Position numbers and translations under genes: made by a program. 64,000 nucleotides of DNA from Chamaea fasciata. Taxonomy: Eukaryota > Chordata > Aves > Passeriformes > Sylviidae. The stretch spans positions 56,633,172 to 56,697,171 of the forward strand of contig JARCOQ010000002.1 of the NCBI GenBank assembly GCA_029207755.1. Reading direction: 5' to 3'. A model generated the notes under the pieces. The model was not told the origin of the DNA and did no database searches. It was given only the letters and a program-made list of their open reading frames with translations. Every line of letters starts with the position of its first letter. Position 1 is the first letter of the stretch. Positions 13,621 through 23,928 of this stretch are shown one piece after another.

Positions 13621-16600
13621 TGAGCGGGGACGGCTCCCGTCGCATTAAGGCATCTTCAGCAGTTGGTTATGTAAAACTTCCCGACACCATCGTGCGCCCG
13701 TGGAACAGCGGCGTTTATTCATCGCTTGGCTCCTTCACCGAAGGAGGTCTAAGGTCTTTTATTTTTTTTTTCTTGTTATTCCCAGAAATCGTTCTTAAAA
13801 ACAAAACCACCAACTACTAGGAGCACTAAAGCTACACGGCCCAGAGCATTACTTAGAAGGAAAATTGGTTAAACTGTCAAGGTTACAACCAATTAAAAAG
13901 ACCGTCTTACAGGGAAAATAAACTAGGCGACTGCAATTAAAATCTCAGTTTACATAATTAACCTTTAAAAATATTAATTATATTTTGGCATTAATTTCAA
14001 AGTATCTTAGTTCTGTAATAACATGGTTACCCACCCACAGTCGCAGATGATGAACATGATAGATATCCCCAAGTAAAGCAAGTGTGTGCAAAACAGTAAT
14101 TCACAAGAGTGAATTAGAAAATTGGTGTACATAATATATTTTATTTGGTGCTCGGTAAGTAGATGGCTGTGAGACTGAAGATCCCAAGCAGCATGTCCTT
14201 GACAAGTCACAAGCCTTGCTGAAGCTGATTACATGGTAGCTGCTTTCCTTCCAGCTAACAGAGGGAACAAGAGAGTAGACAATTTTTGAAAGAGAGTAAC
14301 CTGGATTTCAACCTCACTTGAGGACTACTAATTAGGGGGGAAATAAAAAGAAAAAAGTGGTATGTTTAGGAAGCTTCCTGAGATGAAAATAGCGAAGATG
14401 AGAACAAAGTATATGCTTTCCTATAGTTTTTATAGCGGAGCCATCAGCTTATGGACACTTTTTGTGAATGGTTGTTGGTTTCTGTATTGTTTTGTTAATC
14501 TGTCTAGCTGTATGGTTTGACATAAGGAATATTCTCTATTGTATTTATTTCTCACTTTTTTTTATCTGGAATACTTCTAATGATGCCAGTCAGCGGAGTC
14601 ACTGATCACAGTATGTGTGTATTCCACACACAGTACCCAATTCACTTTTCTTTCTGCTGTATGCTGTAGTAGTGCTGCATTGGGTATCCAATTCTTACAG
14701 AACAGGGGTATTACTGACAGGGATGACAGCCTTGGCTTTGCTCTGCAGCATCATTTTCAGAGCCTGTTTGTACCATGGCATGTCTTCAGCACTTTTAACA
14801 ACGAGCTGAAGCCTTGACTCTATGAACCCTAGTTTCTGTCTTAGCAAAAAGACATGTTATGCCTCTGGTTGGGTTGAATGGTAAACAGGTGCATCGTGGA
14901 GAATCGTCAGACAAATATTGTGCTAGGTGGACCTTTGATCTGAAGGAATAAAGCTGTTCTTGATAGCTAAAGGTCTCTGTTTCCTGATAGTCCAAACACT
15001 GGAAGGAATGCTGTCTGAAAGTAGGCAAATTGCAAATAAGAGGCAGGGGTTCAATTTGCATCTAGATGTGTCCATATTAAAAGTCTGTGTTAAAAGCAGC
15101 AAGAAAAGGAAAGCAGGGAAGCAGTAAAAGAAACGTTTGTAGGCTAGCTGGGAGAGAATAAACAAAGAAATGAGCTTTGTGGGAAGGCAGAGCTCCAACT
15201 GAAAGTGAGGTTTGGGACCGCAGTCAAGAAAACTTCTTGTCATTTAATCCCACTGTGCTGGGCAAAACAAAGCTCTCTCTACAGGCTTTGTTAATAAACA
15301 GGACTGTATTCAAGACACGTATGATGCTGTCACCATTTTTTCCTTTAAACAGAAAGATTTCAGAAGTCTGAACTGTTTGGGATGAAGTGGGTGAACTATA
15401 TTGAAGTGTTACATACATTGTAACAAGTTTGCTATTTTTGCCGTGTGTGTCACTTTGCTCCTGTGGAAGTTGCAGGGCGATACCCGTGCACCACTAAACC
15501 CAGGTAGGGCCCCCTGGGTGAAGAAGGGCCCCTGCGTGGGTATGGACCTGCCTTCAAGACAAGCACGTTGTATGGCCTGGAGCCTGTTCTGTCTGATGAG
15601 CCATCCCTTTGCCTCCAGTTTCTAAATTGGCAGGTTTAGAGTGCCAGGTTTTCAAGCACAGGACCTCCATATCTATCCCGAAGCCTGGGAGCCCAGCTGT
15701 CTTCCTGCTGCCACTCTTCCCTTCTGCACCCAATGTCACTGTGGGCTGCTGAGGAAGGTGGTGGCACCCTGCCCCAAATAGCCCATGCCCCATCACCCCG
15801 GTCTTCACCAGCTACATCAGCAGCTGCTGCTTCAGCCATGCAGGTTTTAAGGCGTCAAAATAAGAGGGGTAGAAGCACAGATTTCACATCCTTCATACTC
15901 AGTTCTCATATTGCAGTCTAAAAGCACACGATAAACTTAGGGAAAGTGTGTATCCTACAAGTTTTGAATATGAGATACATGGACAGGTCCTGTTGTGGAT
16001 GGTCCCTGGCAACCCTGCTGACTGCACAGAGTCCAGCCCTTGTGTTGGCTGTGTGGCCCCTGCGTGTTTGGCTGCCTGGTAGGGAGGGAGCAGGACTGTG
16101 TTAGTCTCTATTTTCACACTTAAGTTAAAACATTCACTCACAAGGCATAATAAAAACTGAACATGATCATGTTTAATCAGAGGATTTAATGCAAGAACCA
16201 TTACTGGCTGGAGTCAAAGCTAATTTGATTTCCTTGGTCTACCCTCTTTTTTTAAAACCAGTTTTGGAACACGAGGTCTACTTGCAATTTCAGGTTGTTA
16301 GGTTCTTGGTTGTCCTCCCAGAGAGTACCTTCCCAATACTTTGAAGTATCAAGTTGCATATTTAGAGTACCAATGCAAGTATAATTTTATTATTTCATTT
16401 CACCAAGTCCCAGAAGTCATAGTGGAAGAAGAGTGAGGTACAACGGGGATGACGTCTGGCTGATAGCATCTCTCTAATGGCACATCATTGTGGGCTCAGG
16501 CCTGGGGAAGATTTCGGGGTGCTGTTTGCTGTGGCCCTTTTGAAGACTGGACCAGCTCTGGGGTGGGTCCTGTTCTCTGGAAGTGGTTTTCCATGTCTGC

Positions 16601-16781
16601 CTTGTCTCCTGTCCCCGCAGGTGGAGCAGAGCCAGAAGCTGTCCTCAGGTCTAAACCAGCGGTTAGTTGTCATTCAGGCACTGAGGTTTGATCCAAATGC
16701 TACCCATTGATTGGTCCCGTTTTCAGTCTTTTGCAATATTTACCACACCAAATCCCAGTGATGCCAAATACAAAAGTTTCA

Positions 16782-16873
<92 letters not shown>

Positions 16874-17200
16874 AGGACAGTACTTGGGAAGAAGGGTATT
16901 TTGGTGATTATAGGCATATAAAAATTGCTTAAGTATTTTAAATTTTTTTCTTAAGGAGGTAGTGGTATAATGTTTAATAATAGCTTTTAAAATGCTCACA
17001 TACATAGTATGTTTTAAAGCATGCTTTATGAGGAAGCTGCAACTAACTAGCACAGTCATAATCAGAATGGCAATATTTATTCATAGTTTGTTTGCCTGTA
17101 GTGGCATAGTAATAATTCATTTAAAATAAAATTGAATAGTGAGCTTCGACACAAAGCGGAGCTTAATGTTATTTTATTCAGATTTCTCTGAAATTAATCT
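13621..17200. other. NAA16/MTRF1 divergent intergenic region
   Basis: About 3.6 kb of mostly AT-rich single-copy sequence between two CpG-island promoters. The (AT)n(GA)n tract lies near its right end. Open frames here are short and I recognise none. The two genes are head to head but too far apart to share one core promoter. Confidence 0.6.
16784..16869. repeat. Compound microsatellite (AT)n(GA)n
   Basis: 33 bases of pure AT dinucleotide pass directly into 53 bases of pure GA dinucleotide with no interruption. It sits roughly 400 bases upstream of the MTRF1 CpG island. Confidence 0.97.
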
Positions 17201-17324
17201 TTTACTAGCCAGATTGGAAAGGCGGAGGCTGCCTTTGCCGCCGGCGTGGCTCAGGCGCTGCCGCGCGGCGCCGGTGACGGCGGGGAGACGGGAAGCGCGT
17301 TTTCCCGCAGGCATGCTGGGACTG

Positions 17325-17405
17325 GGAGTGCGCCCGCTGCACTTCCCGTCTGCCGTGGCCCCGCGGCCCGGGCCGGGATCCTTGCGGCGCTCGGGCCTGC
17401 GGACG
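17325..17405 (+). other. MTRF1: Putative MTRF1 non-coding exon 1 (start approximate)
   Basis: The coding exon at 20003 begins with an acceptor, so an upstream 5'UTR exon must exist. The best donor in the island is CGGACG|GTGAGT, placing the exon end at 17405. The 5' boundary is arbitrary. No in-frame start is claimed here. Confidence 0.5.
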
Positions 17406-17494
17406 GTGAGTGCCGGAGCCCCGCCGCGCCTACCGGGGAGCGCAGCCCCCGCGCTGCCGCCCGCGCCCTGCCGGGCTCCCACCTCTCGCAGGCC

Positions 17495-17632
17495 GCTCCT
17501 GCCTCCTCTCGCTGCCCCCTTCTGCCTCCTCCCGCTGCCCGCTCCTGCCTCCTCTCGCTGCCCCCTTCTGCCTCCTCCCACTGCCCGCTCCTGCCTCCTC
17601 TCGCTGCCCGCTCCTGCCTTCCCCTGCCCCGG
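17495..17632 (+). repeat. 23-bp minisatellite, about six units, two alternating variants
   Basis: Units of 23 bases start at 17495, 17518, 17541, 17564, 17587 and 17610. Variant A starts GCTCCTGCCTCCTCTCGCTG and variant B starts CCTTCTGCCTCCTCCCGCTG. They run A-B-A-B-A and then a degenerate sixth unit, so the repeat has a 46-bp higher-order period. It lies in MTRF1 intron 1, within the CpG island. Confidence 0.92.
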
Positions 17633-18160
17633 GAGCCCCGCCGCTGGCCGGGCTGTCGGGGGCTTTGCTCGGGGCGGCCGTGGCGGAGGCAGAGGTGTGT
17701 GTGTGTGTGTGAGGTGCTCCCGGGGCGCGACCTCGGGCAGTTCCTGATCCGCTCGGTGTGCGTTGGAGTAGCTCCTCCTGCCGTGTCCATGCCGGTAGCA
17801 TCTTTGGTTGTTAGAAATGCATTTTATAAACTCTGAAAGAGTTCGCAAGATTGAGAACTCTTTCCTGTCTTGAAATGTTAATTTTTAAAAAATAATTATT
17901 ACAGTTGTTGCTTTCGCTTACTGATTTTTGATGTGCACGAGAGGTGGTTTTAATCACATTAAAAAATTATTAAAATCTGGTTTGGAGATCATTTAATAGG
18001 TCATCTAATGCTCATAGCTCTGTAAAGGTGTATGTCTGTTTATTTTTACACGAATGTGGTGTGGCAACCCCTCTTTTAGATGAAGGTACCTTTTTTATTT
18101 AACATAGCAAAATTATTTTGAAACTTCTGATTTCCTTAAAGGTCTGTCATTTCATTACTC

Positions 18161-18260
18161 TTTTCTTTTCTTTTCTTTTCTTTTCTTTTCTTTTCTTTTC
18201 TTTTCTTTTCTTTTCTTTTCTTTTCTTTTCTTTTCTTTTCTTTTCTTTTCTTTTCTTTTC
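18161..18260 (+). repeat. (TTTTC)20 pentanucleotide microsatellite
   Basis: Twenty perfect TTTTC units occupy exactly 100 bases in MTRF1 intron 1. The pure pyrimidine strand and absence of interruptions suggest length polymorphism. Confidence 0.98.
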
Positions 18261-20025
18261 TTCCCAAGAATTTTATTTCTGAGAGCTCAGGCAAAACAAT
18301 ACAACAAACGTGTTTTTATTTGAGTACATTGCTTCTTAACTACACCACTAAAAATTAGCTAGATGGTTGTAATTAATATGTTTAATGAATTAATTAAAAT
18401 AAAATATAACATAAATATTTTAAAATTGAGTCGATGATGGTCAGCACTTAGCCAAGCAACAACAGGCCATGCTGATCTGGAGCGAGTTCAAGTCCATCAG
18501 CAGAATGAATCTTTTCTGGTCTTTTGGGACTGAGTCCACTCATGCCTAAATCCAGGATCATAGATGCTGAGCCTGATTTGTGCCTTTTGCTGTGTTCCTG
18601 GTGAAGGGAACAGGATCCCTCTGCGATGGTTGTAGTCACTATGGCAATCCAGGAGGGGTATAATTTGCTTTCTGTACATTAAAGCAGTCTTCAAATTGCT
18701 GCTGTGGATTCGATAGCACCTGCTGGCTGGGGAATCTGGGGAGGTACAGAAGTAGAATAAAGGTCCTTGCCTCCTTCTGTAGGTGGTAAAACAAGCATTC
18801 ACACAAGATGCAGTGCTTCTGGTTTTACTGCATATTGCTCTTTCTTCGTTGTGGACAAATGGATGAAAGTAAATAGGTGAGAATAATGGGTGAGTTGAGT
18901 AGAGTGTCACAGTAATTTGTTAATAAAATTCATGAAGATGCACAAAAGGTCTTGTCACTGATGAGTAAAAAATAATTGTGTCAGGAAACAAACGTATTTT
19001 TCCAGCTCTTGTTGCAAAGAGGTTCATGCTCTTATTTCCTCAGAATCCACTTTTTTAAAAAAATCAGTGGGCAGATGGGACCATGGCACTGGCAGGGTTA
19101 CTAGGAATGCTTCTTTGTATGTTAAACCTTTTCTGTGTGTGTAGTCCTAGAATAAGTGTGCTCAATTTAGTCTTCCTGGCAGAGCCTTGCACTCCAATAT
19201 AAAATTTTAGAGCACAGTAGTAATTCATAACGTAGTTTGCAATGTTGATGATATAAAATGTAGAGGAAATGATCTTTCATAGAGCAACAGTAGTGCTAAG
19301 GGGAGCCTGGGTCCTATAAAACTGTAGGCCAGGTGTCTCAGAAAAATACAGGAGTTGTATTTCAGAGTACCTGCTTCTTACTTTTTGGATGGAAAATATT
19401 ATGTTGCTTAAGTGTAAATATATCACAATAAGGAATATAGAAGGGACATAAAGCACATAAAGCAGGTCTCCTGTCTTCTTCATATAAGAGTGAGTGATTT
19501 TTTTAAGTGCATTGCAGTCCTATTGACTGATCTGTTGTATGGTCATCTACTAATGTCCTCCTTTTATAGTAGTGGATATAATTTGGCACATAATTCTGGA
19601 TATTTCTTACATTCTCCATATAGAATTCTTTACCTCTAGTATTGATTTGTCTTCTCAGCAACATTTTTCTTTCATCAGTTAGGCATGAAAGGGTTGGATT
19701 TTTCCAATGAGACATATGGCAGAATGAAGCTATTGCCTGTAAAACCTCATCCACAGGAGCTTTTCTGTAGTAAAAGTACTCAGTCAGTACAGTGGTGGTG
19801 ATAAGAGGTTCTGGTTTAAACTGGGACTAAAACAGGAATAGTTTTGTCCATGACAGTTGCATTTGTGTTGGTGTAATCAAACCAGGATATGGGCTTGATA
19901 CTGTCCTTGTGTTTGTTTGTTGTGGGTTTTTTTTTTTAAATAGAATGCTTTCTTCTTCTAGATAATAGCACTGGTCAATGTACTGTGTACTTTTAATTTC
20001 AGGTGGTGGAAAAATAAGTAACAAA

Positions 20026-20461
20026 ATGAAACCTTTCCAAAAGGTCTGTCTCTTCAAGAGCCTGCTTGCCAATTGCTGCTGTCACAGCCAACTTGACAGC
20101 TGTCTTCTCCCTCCTGTTGCAAAGAAGATAGGCTGCATTGTGAGACTGCACAACCATGGCTTTTGGAGGTCAAAGCCTTTATTGGACACAGCTCGATTCA
20201 CTCTGTCTTTTAACAGTCAGCACAGGAAGAACCATCAGAATTCTCAAGCTTTGTGGAAGCATGAGGCTGTGCAGAAGTATCTGGAGACTCTAAGCAAGGA
20301 GTACCAGCAGGTTAGTCATCAATTAAGTGCAGACTCATTAAATGACTTTGAGCAAAGAACCCTGAGGAGAAGATGTGCTGATCTGTCCCCCATTGCAGCT
20401 GCATTTCAAGAAATCAAAGAGGCCGAAAGAGAAGCTCAGGAGTTAGAAGCCATGTGCACAG
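20026..20461 (+). CDS. MTRF1: MTRF1 coding exon 2 (residues 1-145)
   Basis: The exon starts at 20003 after a TTTAATTTCAG acceptor. The ATG at 20026 has A at -3. It encodes the presequence and the N-terminal helices ([20 protein letters not shown]). It leaves in phase 1 at ACAG|GTAAAG. Continuation past the donor would add intron-coded residues to a TGA, so the donor is required. Confidence 0.93.
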
Positions 20462-23400
20462 GTAAAGGAAGACACATCTACTTGCTTGCTTCAGAACAGC
20501 AGCTGTACTTGTGATAAATTTCATTGCCCAGCCTTTGAGGAAAGCTTGTGAGTAAGTTCAGCCAGCCCTGGAACACTCCCCGGTCCTCTCTGCTCCCGGG
20601 AGCTTGTGTGCTGCAAGGGCTTTCTGCATCCAGGCACATCCTTCTGTCTTTCATCTCACCTCACTTTAGTTTGAGGTCTTAATATGGTGATTTTGGGAGA
20701 GTGGGGATTGACTGGAAGCTCAGGGATATCCATCTAACAGAAACAGTTGGGGAGCGTGCATTTTGAGGCTATTTTTTGGTTGAACTGAGAGCAGTTTGAA
20801 CTGAAGAAAAAAAACTAGTGAGCCTTAAACCTTTGATGGATGCAGACCTCAGCCGTGTTATTTAAAATGGGATTCCATCTGACCAGTTCAGTGGTATTTA
20901 TTGAGCAAATGACATGAACTTTCATTAGGCTCTGACTTGTCAGCTTCTAATTTAAATGGCAAAAGCTAATATTTCTTTAAAAATATTTGGGGAGTCCTTT
21001 AAGGGCTAAAATAATGACAGTTGTTTAAAAAGCTGCTGTTTTTCAATAGTCTGCTACAGTAGAAGTTGGGGTAAAAAAGAATTAAAAATTCTCACTGGTT
21101 TTTGTACCATTTAGGAATAAGAAAGTACACAGGGAATTAATAAAAGAATTTACAAAATAAGTAATGGTGCAACATTTGGAAAAAAAACACAACAACAACA
21201 ACAAAAAACCCCAGCATTGTTACAAGTGTGAGGAGGTGCACAGAGTAGGAAGGAAAAAATGGCGTCCATTCTGCTACAGTGGTAAGTATTAAGCCAAGAG
21301 AGGGAAACACTGACCTGTGGAGAGAATGGAATTTACATTAAAGCAGTGAAGGAGGGGGAAATCAAAGGACAGGAGAAATCACTACCCAGCAGCGTAAATG
21401 GAGAAGGACAAAAGTTCATGATACTTTTCAGAGATAGCCAAGGGGTGTGGACAAAACAGTATGAGCCATACTGAAATGAAGATGTAAATGTAACTTATTT
21501 AGACAGGTACAGAACATTTGTATACTTTAGTTTTAAAAATAAATAGATGTTTGTGCTTTTCAAAAAAAAATTGTTATTTGAAATATTTTAATCCTCAACC
21601 CTCTTTAGTTCTCTTCACTGGAGAAAAGAGGAGAAAGAGTGAAGGAGACAAGGTACAAAATTTTAATGCTGAAAAAGAAATGTTCTTGAAAGAATTAAAA
21701 AATATTAAGAAAACTCTGGAAAAGTTGTATTTCGACTTATAAAGGCTGTTTTTGGATCAAATGAATATAATGAAGAATTTTTCTAATTCCATAAATTATG
21801 ATGTGGAGGTTTGGAGTGAGTTGTAGTTGAAAGAGGAAAAGAATGGTAAAATATTACAGCCAATAAATTAATTAAATAGAACTGAATTATTCTGTCTGTA
21901 CCATTTATCCTGTGACCAAGTTAAAATATGGATGTCCCCTTCATTTGGCTCTTCACTGTTTTCCACTTAGCTCCCTAACTGACCCTTTTCTCTCTAGTAT
22001 CTGAATTCCTGACAATTGATGTAGGATTTTATATTTGCAAAGCTCAGTGAAGCAGAAAAATATTTCCCAGTTTCCCTCTAGTGATGTGAGTCACAAGGTA
22101 GGTTAGGTGATTTCTGTTTTGCAGGGAGGTAGGAATGGGATACCAATCCTTTGAGCCTTAAGCTCGTTGGTCACCACCAGACCATCTCTCAGCGCTGTTG
22201 ACAGTGGTTAATTTGATATTGTTTATCTAACTGATCAATAAAGGACCAGCTAGAAGTGATTGAGAGTCCAGTTTTATACTGCATCTGAGACAAACCTGTG
22301 GTTTCTGTGCTGGCCACAAGGCAGAGGGTTTTCACCTCCTCTTTGATGCTTTGTTCCCTCACTCTTGATCCCAGCTGCTCAAAGCTGGCTTCAACCATTC
22401 CCTCCTCATTTGTGTTGGTAATCGTCCAGTTGTAATTTAAATCTAGTTAACCAACTTGGCATGGTAAAAACCTCCAATTATTCAACCAGACTTGCTTTTT
22501 TAATTTCAGTGAGTTGAATTGTTTCACTTTCTGGTGAGTAGAAAAGTGGGAAGAAAGATGAAAAGGAGAGGGGGTTGGTTCCCTGTTTCAGCAGTGGCAG
22601 GTTTTCCACTTGACTCCGGCTGTCTTCCAAGTTTCTAGTTAGTGTGTAATCTATTGCTAACTGATCAGCATTTTTTGTTGCTGTAAGCTGGAGCCTCCAT
22701 AGTTGAAGAGGCTTGGAGCTTCTTTACCTGGGAATGTGTCATGGTTTGTTAGTAAGCTCTAAAATGTGGGAAGGGGCAGTCTAAACACAGGTAAAATATC
22801 TGCTGCTCCTTCTAGCATCCCTGCAAAGTATGATCATTGAGTTAGCAATGTCCATCCTAGCTTAGGCTGCTCTTATTTGAGTATTTCATGCTGGCAAAAC
22901 ACTACAAGCTTTTTTGTGCTGCAGTGCACGTCTTTGGACAGCTGTGTTGTAATTTGCTCTGGGTGAGGTTGGCTAACATCTATTCCTGTTGTTGGAATTT
23001 AGAGCTAGACAGCAGAGATGAGAAACAACTTCTACAACTTGCCTTAGAAGAGAAGGAAAGCCTGGATAAAAAAATGAACATGTTGTGCAGAAAGGTGAGC
23101 CTGAGGTAAAATTTTACAGCTTTGTAAATAAAGATGTCAGAAAACCTTTTCTTTATGATCTTACCAATATATTGTGACACTTGAGTTTAATGAAACAGAA
23201 GTCCAGCTTCTGTATTCTCCCTGAAAAGAAGTGGCAACATTAGTTATTAGTAAGCTTCTTAGTGACAATTGTGTCTTAGAAGATGATTAATTGAGTCATT
23301 TCACTTGCTTGCTTGTCTGTCTGCAAATGCTGAAGGGGATTAAGAAAGTGGTGAGTCTGTGCAAGTAAGACATGACATGACATCCTAGTAGCTTTTGTGG

Positions 23401-23892
23401 CAGTGGAGCATGCACTCTTGAAGTATTTCTGATTGGAACTTGCAGTCCTTCATTTTCTCTTCAGCTGACAGCTGAAGAGTTGGGAAAATATAAGCAAAGA
23501 AGTTGAAGCAATTCAGTGGAGAGCACTGTGTTTGGGCTTATTTCTGTATTCAGACTGAAATAATATGAAATGTGACTTTCTGAAAAATAAGATGAATGTA
23601 AAGATTGGTTGGGTTAGCTAATAACTTCGCCTTCAGCTGGGGCTGAGGTGGGCCACCTGGCACCTCACTTGGCAGGACTGAATTTTCAGCTAGCTTTCAT
23701 GTGGATGCACTAGCATGTTGCATTTCCACACTGACTGCACTGAGTTGGAATGGTCATTGGACAGTTTTTAGTCCTACTTAACTAGCTTGCCAAAGGAAAT
23801 CAGTGGTTGTGTGTGTGCTCAGGCTGTGGCTGTTGTGAAGGCTGGCTGTAAATTTGAGAAGACCCAGGGTCATGAAGGCGATAATGGCATTC

Positions 23893-23928
<36 letters not shown>

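Larger units (their letters stand above)
17213..17760 (+). promoter_or_regulatory. MTRF1: MTRF1 CpG-island promoter with ZNF143/THAP11-like site
   Basis: The GC-rich island begins sharply after an inverted CCAAT (ATTGG, 17213-17217). The plus strand at 17310-17321 reads GGCATGCTGGGA, the reverse complement of the TCCCAGCATGCC core recognised by ZNF143/STAF and THAP11, which are common at promoters of mitochondrial and other housekeeping genes. A GTGAGT donor follows at 17406. The arrangement fits a TATA-less promoter. Factor binding is inferred from motif match only. Confidence 0.65.

Noticed and set aside
12352..13645. Many long overlapping open frames on both strands (up to 233 codons)
   Set aside because: They lie in a CpG island where stop codons are rare, overlap each other in all frames, are Arg/Pro/Gly/Ala-rich and have no domain. 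Only the 18-codon NAA16 exon is real.
16700..17059. 119-codon minus-strand frame with alternating SL and YI repeats
   Set aside because: It is the (AT)n(GA)n compound microsatellite read in the opposite strand, not a protein.
17139..17848. Open frames of about 180-224 codons at the MTRF1 CpG island
   Set aside because: They result from GC composition and the 23-bp minisatellite, which gives repetitive peptide on both strands. No homology is recognised.
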